In this document: piece by piece, positions 25,135-33,901 of the stretch
Layout of the letters: every line of letters starts with the position of its first letter
Numbering within the stretch: position 1 is the first letter of the stretch
From: Holzapfeliella saturejae
Lineage (GTDB): Bacteria; Bacillota; Bacilli; Lactobacillales; Lactobacillaceae
Length of the DNA stretch: 64,000 nucleotides
Assembly: GCF_037546065.1 (NCBI RefSeq)
Contig: NZ_JAWMWG010000001.1
Span: 372,001 to 436,000 of the forward strand
Direction of reading: 5' to 3'
Position numbers and translations under genes: made by a program
Notes under the pieces: generated by a model
What the model saw: the letters and a program-made list of their open reading frames with translations, nothing else
Database searches by the model: none
Told to the model about the DNA's origin: nothing

Positions 25135-26076
25135 ATGAAAAAAATCAAAAATCTTGTCGCTGTGGTTGCCGTAGCTGTATTAGCTATCGCATTAACAGCT
25201 TGTTCAAAAAGTGGTTCAAACTCATCATCTGAATCAAGTACAACTGCTAAAAGCTACGTGCCAGAGTCACTTAACTTACAAGTAACGCCTAGTGTTCAGG
25301 CTGGTGAAATGGAAAACTTAGCTAAACCATTAGGTAAATTGTTATCTGATAAGTTGGGTATCCCAGTTAATGTTACAGTTGCAACTGATTCAAATTCTAT
25401 GGTTGAAGCAATGTCATCCAAAAAAGTTGATGTAGCTTACCTTTCACCAGGTAACTATGTTAAAGCTCATCAAAGAGGGGCAGCAGACGTTATCTTACAA
25501 GCACAACGTTATGGTCAAAATGATGGTAAGGTAACCGATCAGTTAGTGGATAGTTATCGCTCAATGATTACCGTTAAAAACGGTAGTAGCATTAAGAGTT
25601 GGGAAGACCTAAAAGGTAAAAAGATTGCGGTGCAGGCTGTAACTTCAGCAGCTGGATACATGTTGCCAGTTCTAGAATTAAAAGATAAAGGACTAGATGT
25701 TGAAACTGATGCACAACTTGTAACCGTTAAAGGACATGATCAAGGAATTATCTCAGTGCTAAATGGTGATGTTGATGCTGCCTTTACTTTTGAAGATGCA
25801 AGATTAAATGTTCAAAAAGATGATCCAAATATTATGAATGATGTGAAAGCGGTTTACTTCACTGAACAACGTATTCCAAATGATACTATTAGTGTTCGTT
25901 CAGATATGGATGAAGCTTTTAGAACTAAATTAGCGGATGCAATGATTGAAATCGCTAAAACACCAGAAGGACATAAAGTTGTGAAATCAATTGCAAGTCA
26001 CGAAGGTTATGTTAAATCTGACGATTCAAAATTTGCAAGTATGTACAAAATTGAAGAAGCTTTACAAAATAAATAA
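25135..26076 (+). CDS. phnD: PhnD-type phosphonate/phosphite ABC transporter binding lipoprotein, paralogue 1
   Basis: 313 residues with a lipoprotein signal ending LTAC (Cys anchors to the membrane), then a PBP type II domain of the PhnD group: SMVEAMSSKKVDVAYLSPG, a TSAAGYM ligand loop and KGHDQGIISVLNGDVDAAF. It delivers phosphonate, phosphite or a related oxyanion to the importer. GGAGGAA lies before the ATG at 25135; codons from 25087 are upstream of that site. A terminator separates it from phnC, so it is transcribed on its own. Confidence 0.88.
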   Translation: MKKIKNLVAVVAVAVLAIALTACSKSGSNSSSESSTTAKSYVPESLNLQVTPSVQAGEMENLAKPLGKLLSDKLGIPVNVTVATDSNSMVEAMSSKKVDVAYLSPGNYVKAHQRGAADVILQAQRYGQNDGKVTDQLVDSYRSMITVKNGSSIKSWEDLKGKKIAVQAVTSAAGYMLPVLELKDKGLDVETDAQLVTVKGHDQGIISVLNGDVDAAFTFEDARLNVQKDDPNIMNDVKAVYFTEQRIPNDTISVRSDMDEAFRTKLADAMIEIAKTPEGHKVVKSIASHEGYVKSDDSKFASMYKIEEALQNK

Positions 26077-26082
26077 TTTAAA

Positions 26083-26123
26083 CAAAAAAACACGCCAAGC
26101 TTAAAGCTTAGCGTGTTTTTGTT
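26083..26123 (+). terminator. Terminator of phnD1
   Basis: AAAAACACGC and GCGTGTTTTT close an inner stem AAGCTT/AAGCTT; a T-rich tail follows. Confidence 0.88.
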
Positions 26124-26572
26124 TATACTTTAAAAGATTTCAAATAATTCTTTTTTGGTTTTGGTTTTTGATTTTTACTATTTTAATTATATTATTTTGA
26201 GTGTTTCCCACGTTAACATCTGTACATTTGAATTAATTCAAGGTAAGATATTAAAGATTGTGTTTTGATTCAAAATAATGAAAGGTTTTGTTATATGAAA
26301 TAATTAAAGAATGATTTGGAATCTTCTTTTTCAATAAGGAGTTAAGGTGTCTTATTGAAAAAACTATTGTAATACATTTTTTTGAAAAATAAAAGTCTTT
26401 TATTGATTTTTATGAAATTTTAGCGCTAGGGTTAATGTTAATTTTTTGTTTATTATCTGAATGATTATAATCTTTCAAATTATAATAATGATAGAAAAAC
26501 GAACATTAACCATGTATAATAGGTATATTGTTGGGTATTCCCATTTATCAAATGAATTTGAGGAGTTTTTAT
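26124..26572 (+). promoter_or_regulatory. Intergenic region upstream of phnC with repeated element and promoter
   Basis: About 450 very AT-rich bases without a credible gene. The last 140 hold the copy of the phnD1 upstream element (26432-26459), the inverted motif AACGAACATTAA (26498-26509) and a -10-like TATAAT (26515-26520), 53 bases before the phnC ATG. The part from 26124 to 26430 shows only T-rich runs; I see no further structure there. Confidence 0.5.
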
Positions 26573-27355
26573 ATGTCGAAAGGTTCAAATATGCAGCCAA
26601 TTATTGAATTGACTAATGTAACAAAAGTTTATCCAAATGGTGTCAAAGGACTAAATAATTTGAATTTGTCCGTTGAAAAAGGGGAATTTGTTGTTATTGT
26701 AGGTCTATCAGGTGCGGGTAAAAGTACGCTACTACGTTCAATTAACCGTTTACACGATATTACAGAAGGTGATATCAAAATCGATGGCCAATCAATCACA
26801 ACTGCTAAAGGTAAATCCCTACGTCATATCCGTCGAGATGTGGGAATGATTTTTCAAAGTTTTAACTTAGTTAAGAGAATGTCCGTGTTAAAGAATGTTT
26901 TAACAGGACGTGTTGCTTACTATAACTTCTTAAAATCAAGCTTAGGGCTGTTCTCAAATGAGGACAAGTTACGTGCATATGAAGCACTTGAACGTGTAGG
27001 ACTAGAATCAAAATTATATAACCGTGCTGATGAGTTAAGTGGTGGACAACAACAACGTGTGTCAATTGCTCGTGTATTAACGCAATCGCCTAAAATTATT
27101 TTGGCAGATGAGCCTGTTGCCTCACTTGATCCTAAAACGACCACACAAGTAATGGATGATTTAAGAAAAATCAATCAAGACTTGAAAATGACCGTGATGG
27201 TTAACTTACACTCTGTTGAATTAGCCAAGAAATATGCGACTCGTTTCATCGGTATTCGTAATGGTGAAATCGTATTAGATTGTCCAGCTGATCAAATTAC
27301 TGATGATAAAATCAAATCAGTTTATACGGCTTCAAAATCACAGGAGGCTAAATAA
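26573..27355 (+). CDS. phnC: PhnC-type phosphonate/phosphite ABC transporter ATP-binding protein
   Basis: 260 residues: Walker A GLSGAGKST, signature LSGGQQQRV, Walker B IILADEP, with H-loop in NLHSVELAKKY. High match to PhnC. Energises uptake by the two permeases coded next. ATG 26573 has AGGAG 8 bases upstream; earlier in-frame codons lie in the promoter region. Its stop overlaps the next start by one base (TAATG), so the genes are translationally coupled. Confidence 0.92.
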   Translation: MSKGSNMQPIIELTNVTKVYPNGVKGLNNLNLSVEKGEFVVIVGLSGAGKSTLLRSINRLHDITEGDIKIDGQSITTAKGKSLRHIRRDVGMIFQSFNLVKRMSVLKNVLTGRVAYYNFLKSSLGLFSNEDKLRAYEALERVGLESKLYNRADELSGGQQQRVSIARVLTQSPKIILADEPVASLDPKTTTQVMDDLRKINQDLKMTVMVNLHSVELAKKYATRFIGIRNGEIVLDCPADQITDDKIKSVYTASKSQEAK

Positions 27356-28134
27356 TGGAACAGTTACCAAAAAAACCGCTTAATTTAAACAAATGGATTG
27401 TGACAGTGGTTATGATTTTGGGATTTGTCTATTCTGTTATGGTCACTCAACTAGACTTCACGCAATTATTTGCTAACTTTGGCGACTTTACCGAAATCTT
27501 AGTCAAAATGTGTTCACCAGATTGGGGATACTTAGATAAAATTACTAATCCTTTACTTGAAACCATTAAAATGGCTATCCTAGGAACTTTAATTGGATCA
27601 ATTATTGCTTTTCCTTATGCCTTACTTGTTTCACAAAATATTGTTAAAAATAAAATTGTAACCGGTATTTTTCGATTCATTTTAAACATTATTCGAACAA
27701 TTCCTAACCTATTACTGGGTGCAATCTTCGTTGCCATTATTGGGATTGGTGCCGTAACTGGGGTGTTTGCTTTAGCAGTTTTTACTTTTGGGATGGTCAG
27801 CAAATTGTTCTATGAAGCAATTGAAACCATTGATGAAGGTCCAATTGAAGCTTTAACAGCAGTTGGTGCAACAAAAATGCAAATTATCCGTTATGGTGTT
27901 TTGCCTCAAGTTATGAGTTACTATATCAGTTACGTGCTTTATGCTTTTGAAATCAATGTCCGTTCTTCAACTATTTTAGGTTATATCGGTGCCGGAGGAA
28001 TTGGATTATTCCTAGAACGTGCCTTAAGTATGTACCGTTACGACCGTGTGGGGTTAATTGTACTGGTCACCTTTATTGTAATTTTAGTCATTGATGAAAT
28101 TAGTAACCGTTCAAGGGAGGCTTTGACAAAATAA
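27355..28134 (+). CDS. phnE: PhnE-type ABC transporter permease, first copy
   Basis: 259 residues with about six membrane segments and the cytoplasmic EAA-loop near EAIETIDEGPIEALTAVGAT. It forms the membrane channel with the second PhnE. Starts inside the stop codon of phnC and ends overlapping the start of the second phnE by one base. A pair of different PhnE subunits is common in Firmicute phn-type importers. No C-P lyase genes follow, so intact uptake of phosphite or phosphonate, or another ligand, is possible. Confidence 0.9.
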   Translation: MEQLPKKPLNLNKWIVTVVMILGFVYSVMVTQLDFTQLFANFGDFTEILVKMCSPDWGYLDKITNPLLETIKMAILGTLIGSIIAFPYALLVSQNIVKNKIVTGIFRFILNIIRTIPNLLLGAIFVAIIGIGAVTGVFALAVFTFGMVSKLFYEAIETIDEGPIEALTAVGATKMQIIRYGVLPQVMSYYISYVLYAFEINVRSSTILGYIGAGGIGLFLERALSMYRYDRVGLIVLVTFIVILVIDEISNRSREALTK

Positions 28135-28943
28135 TGCAATCAGTTAAACGTTTACCAAAGCAAGAAAAGTCGACAATCAAAACAGTCTGCAACATTATGA
28201 TTACTGTATTAGTTATTGCCATTATCATTTGGTCTTTCACAGGTATTCCTTTTACGGGGATTAAAGATCAAGCAGGGAAAATCACAGCTTCTATTTTTGA
28301 TGGCTTAATTCATCCAGACCTTGACTATGTTTGGCGTGGTGATGGCGAAGATTTAATCAGTAACTTAGTTGCAACAATTGCTATGGCGTTTTTAGGGACA
28401 TCAATCTCTGCTATTATCAGTGTGCCATTTGCATTTTGGGCAGCTCGCAGCAAATATAAACATAAATTTACCTCCGCTACAGGTAAAATTGTGTTAACAT
28501 TTATAAGGACTTTTCCAGAAATTGTTCTAGCCTTAATGTTCATCAAAGCTGTTGGTCCTGGTGCTTTCGCTGGGGTGATGGCGATGGGAGTTCACTCTAT
28601 CGGGATGCTAGCTAAATTATTTAGTGAAGCAATTGAAAACCTAGATGGGGGAACAGATGAAGCGGTTATTGCATCTGGAGGCTCAAAACTAAATGTGATG
28701 ATGTTCTCCACATTTCCACAAGTGTTACCAGAATTTATTTCAAACACCTTGTATCGTTTTGAGTTATCAATTCGTGCAGCGACGACTTTGGGGTTAGTAG
28801 GTGCTGGGGGAATTGGAACACCACTTGTGTTTGCGTTGTCAACGCGTGCTTGGTCTCGTGTGGGAATTATCTTGCTTGGAATTATTGTGATGGTGACACT
28901 TGTCGATTTTGTTTCAGGTAGCATCAGAAAACGCTTAGTTTAA
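28134..28943 (+). CDS. phnE: PhnE-type ABC transporter permease, second copy
   Basis: 269 residues, about six membrane segments, EAA-loop around EAIENLDGGTDEAVIASGGS. A longer outside loop follows the first membrane segment than in the first PhnE. Translationally coupled to the preceding gene. It is expected to form a heterodimer with the other PhnE and PhnC. Confidence 0.9.
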   Translation: MQSVKRLPKQEKSTIKTVCNIMITVLVIAIIIWSFTGIPFTGIKDQAGKITASIFDGLIHPDLDYVWRGDGEDLISNLVATIAMAFLGTSISAIISVPFAFWAARSKYKHKFTSATGKIVLTFIRTFPEIVLALMFIKAVGPGAFAGVMAMGVHSIGMLAKLFSEAIENLDGGTDEAVIASGGSKLNVMMFSTFPQVLPEFISNTLYRFELSIRAATTLGLVGAGGIGTPLVFALSTRAWSRVGIILLGIIVMVTLVDFVSGSIRKRLV

Positions 28944-28964
28944 AATTATTTATCGGAGGATTTT

Positions 28965-29888
28965 ATGAAAAAGATTATTAAGTTAACAGCACTTGTTGGT
29001 GCGTTATTAGTAACCTTAGGGTTAACAGCTTGTTCTTCAGGTTCAAAAACAACTGAAAAACAAACTGAAGATCCAAAAAGTTTAACTGTTCAGTTTGTCC
29101 CAAGTCGACAAGCTGACACAATGGAAGCACGTGCAAAACCTTTGGCTGATTTATTATCAGAGAAATTGGGGATTCCTGTTAAGGTAAGTGTTTCAACAGA
29201 CTACACATCAATGGTTGAGGCAATGGCTTCTAAAAAAATTGATGTTGGGTTCTTACCACCTGATGGTTATGTAAAAGCGCATGACCGTGGTGCAGCAGAT
29301 GTTTTACTACAAGCTTTACGTTTTGGCGTTAAACAACCTAATGGCGAAGATACAACAGAGCTTGTGGATGGTTACCGTTCAATGGTTGTAACTAAAGCAG
29401 ATAGTGGTATTAAAACTTGGGAAGATTTAAAAGGCAAAAAAATTGCGGTACAAAATGTGACTTCAACATCAGGTTATATGATGCCTGTTGCTGATCTTAA
29501 AGAAAAAGGATTAGACGTTGAGAAAGATGCCCAATTAGTGACTGTTAAAGGACACGACCAAGGAATTATTTCCGTTCAAAATGGAGATACCGATGCAGCA
29601 TTTGTGTTTGAAGATGCTAGAAACATTTTGAAAAAAGATAATCCAAATATCATGTCTGAAATCACACCAATTTACTTCACTGAAATGATTCCAAACGACA
29701 CCGTGAGTGTTCGTTCAGATATGTCAGATAGTTTCCGTCAAAAATTATCAGATGCATTTATCGATATTGCTAAAACAGAAAAAGGGCACGAAATCGTTGC
29801 TTCAATTTATAGCCACCAAGGTTATGAAAAAGCAGATGACTCAAAATTTGACCTTATTCGTAAGTATGAAAAATTAATTAATGACTAG
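28965..29888 (+). CDS. phnD: PhnD-type binding lipoprotein, paralogue 2
   Basis: 307 residues with lipoprotein signal ending LTAC, and the same PBP type II layout as the first PhnD: SMVEAMASKKIDVGFLPPDG, ligand loop TSTSGYM and KGHDQGIISVQNGDTDAAF. CGGAGGA precedes the ATG 21 bases after the second phnE. This copy is the operon-coded receptor, while the first is transcribed alone from a related promoter; two receptors for one importer would widen or tune substrate range. Terminator at 29899. Confidence 0.9.
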   Translation: MKKIIKLTALVGALLVTLGLTACSSGSKTTEKQTEDPKSLTVQFVPSRQADTMEARAKPLADLLSEKLGIPVKVSVSTDYTSMVEAMASKKIDVGFLPPDGYVKAHDRGAADVLLQALRFGVKQPNGEDTTELVDGYRSMVVTKADSGIKTWEDLKGKKIAVQNVTSTSGYMMPVADLKEKGLDVEKDAQLVTVKGHDQGIISVQNGDTDAAFVFEDARNILKKDNPNIMSEITPIYFTEMIPNDTVSVRSDMSDSFRQKLSDAFIDIAKTEKGHEIVASIYSHQGYEKADDSKFDLIRKYEKLIND

Positions 29889-29898
29889 TTAAGTATTG

Positions 29899-29938
29899 AA
29901 AAATCCTTTAAGTTGAGACTTAGAGGATTTTTTTTATT
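29899..29938 (+). terminator. Terminator of the phn operon
   Basis: AAATCCTTTAAGT and ACTTAGAGGATTT pair around TGAG, with a T-run after. Confidence 0.88.
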
Positions 29939-29976
29939 TTACAAAATAGTACAAATGTGACGTTATCTAAAAACTA

Positions 29977-30031
29977 TTGACATTTTATATATAAAGTGTA
30001 GCATAGTACACATAATTAAGTAGCTTGCTAC
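29977..30031 (+). promoter_or_regulatory. Promoter and MarR-type operators of the marR-MFS operon
   Basis: TTGACA (29977-29982) and TAGCAT (29999-30004) are 16 bases apart. The inverted repeat GTGTA/TACAC (29996-30011) covers the -10, and a second, GTAGC/GCTAC (30020-30031), lies just downstream. Both have the size of MarR-dimer sites, suggesting autorepression by the following gene. Confidence 0.6.
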
Positions 30032-30054
30032 ATATTTTTGGAAAGAGGTTTTGT

Positions 30055-30531
30055 ATGGAAAAAGAAATGAAATCTGAATTCACCCAAACGTTGGGATTTA
30101 AAATTAAAATCTTGAATACCTTATTTGAAAAGTATTTAAATCATAAAGTTTCAGCAGTTGTTCCGGATTTAACTCATACGCAATTAAGTGTATTAATGCA
30201 TATTTACTACGCGGATAACCAAAATATTTTACAAAGAGAATTAGAAGAAGTAATGTACTTAAGCCATCCAACCATTAGAGGGATTGTTAAACGACTCAAT
30301 AAGTTAAGCTATATTGAATGTAAAAAAATATCATCAGATAAAAGACAAACGGTTTTAGAGTTGACTTCAAAAGGTAAAAGCCTGATAAAAAATAATAATG
30401 AAGATTTAACTAGAGCCTTAAAATATACAGAGTTCGTATTAGATAAAAATATGACGTCAAGTCAAAAAGAAGAGTTAATGAACCAAATGGATAATTTAAT
30501 TGAGAACTTCATAAAAAGTAAGGAGGAATAA
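30055..30531 (+). CDS. MarR-family regulator of the efflux operon
   Basis: 158 residues with the winged-helix core LTHTQLSVLMHIYYAD, recognition region YLSHPTIRGIVKRLNKL and wing SDKRQTVLELTSKG. ATG 30055 is preceded by AAGAGG; the in-frame start at 30025 is inside the operator region. Three bases separate it from the MFS gene, so it is the probable repressor of its own efflux operon, relieved by a drug-like ligand. Confidence 0.88.
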   Translation: MEKEMKSEFTQTLGFKIKILNTLFEKYLNHKVSAVVPDLTHTQLSVLMHIYYADNQNILQRELEEVMYLSHPTIRGIVKRLNKLSYIECKKISSDKRQTVLELTSKGKSLIKNNNEDLTRALKYTEFVLDKNMTSSQKEELMNQMDNLIENFIKSKEE

Positions 30532-30534
30532 AAA

Positions 30535-31932
30535 ATGTTTAATGAAAGAGCAATTGATATCAATGGTAAAAGTTATAATAAAACATTGATGATGTTCATT
30601 TTGCTTTTGGGATCATTTATCACTTTGCTAACTGAAACATTTTTAAATAACGCGTTATTAACTATTATGGAATCATTTGATATTGCCCAAAGTGAGGCAC
30701 AATGGTTGAGTACAGGCTATCTACTAATTGTAGGACTAATGGTTCCTATCTCAGCATGGGTTTTTAAGAGATTCAAGTCAAAGACGATTTATGTGAGTAT
30801 GATTGCGATCTTTTTGTTTGGTTCATTTTTAGGATATATCGCGCCAAATTTTGAAACATTACTAATTGGGAGATTTATCCAAGCTATTGGAACTGGGGGA
30901 TTAATGCCATTTGTACAAAATATTGTACTAGTTTTATATCCACCCGAAAAACGTGGTGCAGCACTTGGAACGACTGGATTAGTCGTTGCGGTTGCACCTG
31001 CGATTGGACCAACACTATCAGGGTTAATTTTAGCTCATTACTCTTGGAGAATGTTATTTTTAGTCATGACCGTTTTAACAGCAATTATTTTTATTACATC
31101 ATTATTTACTATTAAAAATATTACCAAAAACGAAGCTGAAAAAATCGATTTTCAATCAGTTGTTTATTCAACAATCGGGTTTGGATTATTACTTTATGGA
31201 TTATCATCTTTGGGTACACCTACAACGATTGGTTCTGCGTTAATTTATATTAGTTTAGGATTAGTCGTTGTCGCGATTTTTGCAATAAGACAGAAAAAAA
31301 TTAAAAATCCTTTGGTTAATATCGATGTTTTTAATAACAAGCAATTTTCATTGACAACGCTATTGACTTCGCTCATTACAATTAGTTTGTTAGCAGTTGA
31401 ATTGGTACTACCGCTTTATTTACAAGATATTCGCCATGAAACAGCACTATTAACTGGACTGGTTTTATTACCTGGTTCCATCGTTATGGGGATTATGAAT
31501 CCCATAACTGGAAGGATTTTTGATAAATATGGGATTAAAATTGTGACAATTATTAGCTTCTTATTATTATCTATTGGTAATATACCAATGCTGTTTTTTA
31601 ATGAAAACACGTCACTTATAGTAATTGTTGTTTCTTATGCGATGCGAATGTTTGGAATTTCATTTGGGATGATGACCACTTTCACTGCCGCGATTAATTC
31701 ATTACCCGAAAACTTATCGGTTCATGGAAATGCGGCGGCCTCAACTCTTAGACAAGTAGCAGGTTCATTAGGGACAGGAATTCTAACAATGGTTATTGCC
31801 CTTGTTACTAACGCAACATCTAATGCTGGAAGCTCAAACTTTGTATCAGCTTATCAAGCAGCATTTACTGTTTCATTGGTTCTGTCATTGGTAGGATTGG
31901 CATTATCGTTTAGACTATCATCCAAAAAATAA
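30535..31932 (+). CDS. MFS drug:H+ antiporter, DHA2 (EmrB/QacA) family
   Basis: 465 residues with 14 predicted membrane segments. Typical DHA2 marks are the TM4-region GRFIQAIGTGGLMP, the TM5 antiporter motif ATGLVVAVAPAIGPTLSGLI-like segment and the loop YPPEKRGAALG. It exports hydrophobic drugs or metabolites in exchange for protons. AAGGAGGA precedes the ATG; co-transcribed with the upstream marR. The stretch ends at a terminator, so no outer component or further gene belongs to the unit. Confidence 0.88.
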   Translation: MFNERAIDINGKSYNKTLMMFILLLGSFITLLTETFLNNALLTIMESFDIAQSEAQWLSTGYLLIVGLMVPISAWVFKRFKSKTIYVSMIAIFLFGSFLGYIAPNFETLLIGRFIQAIGTGGLMPFVQNIVLVLYPPEKRGAALGTTGLVVAVAPAIGPTLSGLILAHYSWRMLFLVMTVLTAIIFITSLFTIKNITKNEAEKIDFQSVVYSTIGFGLLLYGLSSLGTPTTIGSALIYISLGLVVVAIFAIRQKKIKNPLVNIDVFNNKQFSLTTLLTSLITISLLAVELVLPLYLQDIRHETALLTGLVLLPGSIVMGIMNPITGRIFDKYGIKIVTIISFLLLSIGNIPMLFFNENTSLIVIVVSYAMRMFGISFGMMTTFTAAINSLPENLSVHGNAAASTLRQVAGSLGTGILTMVIALVTNATSNAGSSNFVSAYQAAFTVSLVLSLVGLALSFRLSSKK

Positions 31933-31935
31933 ACG

Positions 31936-31970
31936 AAGACTCCCTTTTTATAGGGATGTCTTTTTTTGTT
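31936..31970 (+). terminator. Terminator of the marR-MFS operon
   Basis: AGACTCCCT and AGGGATGTCT pair with one mismatch; a T-run follows. Confidence 0.8.
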
Positions 31971-32028
31971 TATAGGTTTAGGTGATATAATAAATGATAA
32001 GAAATTTAAGAAATCAGGGTGGATAATC

Positions 32029-33222
32029 ATGATAATGAAATCTGTTTTAAACATGATTGATAAAAAAACGGTGCGTTTATCAACAATTGATAAAAGGTCA
32101 AAAACCGGAACATATGCTGGTATTGTAGGATTAATTTTAAATATAATTTTAGTCGCTATTAAATTAACAGTTGGGTTAATATCAGGATCCGTAGCGATTA
32201 TGGCGGATGCAATTAATTCGTTATCAGATGCAGGGTCTTCAATTTTGACGTTAGTCGGGTTCCATGTTTCAGGTAAAAGACCAGATTCTGGTCATCCTTA
32301 CGGCCATCAACGATTTGAAGATATTTCAGGCTTAATTATTGCAGTGGTCATGCTAATTGTCGGTGTGCAATTTGTCTATGAGTCAGTTGGTAAAATTATT
32401 TCGCCAACTGAGATAGATCTTAGCTTAATTTCATTGATATTTTTAGTTGTTTCATTTGTGATTAAGCTATGGCAAGCTGTGTTTTACTATAGATTAGGTA
32501 ATAAATTAAAATCGAAAACATTAATTGCAACCGGTGTTGATTCAAGAAACGATTTAATTACAACTGGTTCAATCATCTTCAGTTCAGCCTTATTCTACTT
32601 TTTAAATATTAATATTGATAGTTACTTAGCATTAATTGTTGCTGTGTTTATTGTTTATTCAAGTTTTAAATTAATTGCTGAATCAATTAACTTACTGATG
32701 GGTTCTCGCCCAGAAGACGACCTACTTAAAAAAGTTGATCAACAATTAATGTCTTATAAAAATATTTTAGGGTATCATGACTTAATGGTACATGAATACG
32801 GCCCTAATCGAATTTATGCCGTAATTGATATTGAGTTAGATAGCACCTTAAGCTTAGATAAAGCACATGAGGTAGTTGATCGAATTGAACGAGATTTTGG
32901 TAAAAAGTTCAATATTAACTTAGTTGCGCACATGGATCCAATTGATATTCGGAGTCGCAAAGCAACGCACATTATGCAAACTATTCGTGAAGTTATCGAT
33001 TCGTATGAAACAGACTTAAAGATTCATGATTTTCATGTCGAAACCCTCAAAAATAATGATCATTTGATTCAGTTTGATATTGTTGTGCCAACAGATAGTC
33101 CTTTAACAGATGACGAATGGTTAGTTGAAATTAATCATGCACTTCGTAAACGTTTAGGCGATGTCACCGTTCAAATTAACTTTGATCACACGAATTTAGG
33201 GGTTGACCGCTCTTTAATTTAA
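32029..33222 (+). CDS. Cation diffusion facilitator (CDF) metal efflux protein
   Basis: 397 residues. Six membrane segments with the CDF metal-site residues in MADAINSLSDAGSS (TM2) and VDSRNDLITTGS (TM5), plus HPYGHQRFED; the C-terminal part is a ferredoxin-like cytoplasmic dimer domain extended by about 80 residues. The NDxxD-type site of TM5 with Asp rather than His favours Mn2+ or Fe2+ over Zn2+ by family knowledge. ATG 32029 has GGGTGG 6 bases upstream; longer frames run into the preceding terminator. Confidence 0.88.
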   Translation: MIMKSVLNMIDKKTVRLSTIDKRSKTGTYAGIVGLILNIILVAIKLTVGLISGSVAIMADAINSLSDAGSSILTLVGFHVSGKRPDSGHPYGHQRFEDISGLIIAVVMLIVGVQFVYESVGKIISPTEIDLSLISLIFLVVSFVIKLWQAVFYYRLGNKLKSKTLIATGVDSRNDLITTGSIIFSSALFYFLNINIDSYLALIVAVFIVYSSFKLIAESINLLMGSRPEDDLLKKVDQQLMSYKNILGYHDLMVHEYGPNRIYAVIDIELDSTLSLDKAHEVVDRIERDFGKKFNINLVAHMDPIDIRSRKATHIMQTIREVIDSYETDLKIHDFHVETLKNNDHLIQFDIVVPTDSPLTDDEWLVEINHALRKRLGDVTVQINFDHTNLGVDRSLI

Positions 33223-33281
33223 CTGCAAAAAAATAAAAAATTTGCTATAATCTGTAGTTATAAGTGCCCTAGGAGGATATT

Positions 33282-33767
33282 ATGAGTAAATTAGCAATTT
33301 TGCAATTATCAGATGAAATAACAGAGTTAGAAAAAGAGATTGTTAGTCAAAACAAGGCGATTGATTTAGCCCAGTTATTTTCAGCACTTGACGATTTGAA
33401 AGTCTTAAATCAAAAAGCAGAAAATTACATTGAAATGAGTCAAGATGATTACTATCAGTCTGAATCAGATCATCGTTTAACATTAGAAAAAATGGACCAA
33501 CCATTATCAACTTTATCAGACCGTGTCTTAACTAATCACGTTGATGGACTACCTGAAAAAGAAGCGTTAAACTTTGATTATAATCATGAGACTGTTTTAG
33601 AAGATGGTCAGTATAATCGTGAAATGGATTTTCATGTGTTATCTTACAGCCTTAAAGTAATTAGTGCAGCTGCAACAGTTGTTGGAGTTGACAACTTATC
33701 AGCTTCATTATCAAAAGATGCTGTTGTCTCAATTATTTTGGCAGCACATAATTTACAAAACCGCTAA
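33282..33767 (+). CDS. Unknown soluble protein
   Basis: 161 residues, no signal peptide or membrane segment. The first half is helical with Leu/Glu-rich heptads (ITELEKEIVSQNKAIDLAQL); the second half is mixed and ends with a helix rich in Ala/Ser. I do not recognise a family. Strong ribosome binding site AGGAGG, promoter-like TATAAT at about 33246 and an own terminator show it is a real, separately transcribed gene. Confidence 0.65.
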   Translation: MSKLAILQLSDEITELEKEIVSQNKAIDLAQLFSALDDLKVLNQKAENYIEMSQDDYYQSESDHRLTLEKMDQPLSTLSDRVLTNHVDGLPEKEALNFDYNHETVLEDGQYNREMDFHVLSYSLKVISAAATVVGVDNLSASLSKDAVVSIILAAHNLQNR

Positions 33768-33798
33768 AAAGTCACTTCTTTTGAAGTGGCTTTTTTAT
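33767..33798 (+). terminator. Terminator of the unknown 161-residue gene
   Basis: AAAGTCACTTC and GAAGTGGCTTT pair around a TTTT loop; T-run follows. Confidence 0.88.
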
Positions 33799-33901
33799 TT
33801 GGAATTGATTATCTAAAGGACTCTAAAGAATACGTGTGCTATGGTAAAATAAGAGAAAGTTATCAAAGTCTTTTAATCTGAATTACAAAAGAGGGAAATC
33901 G

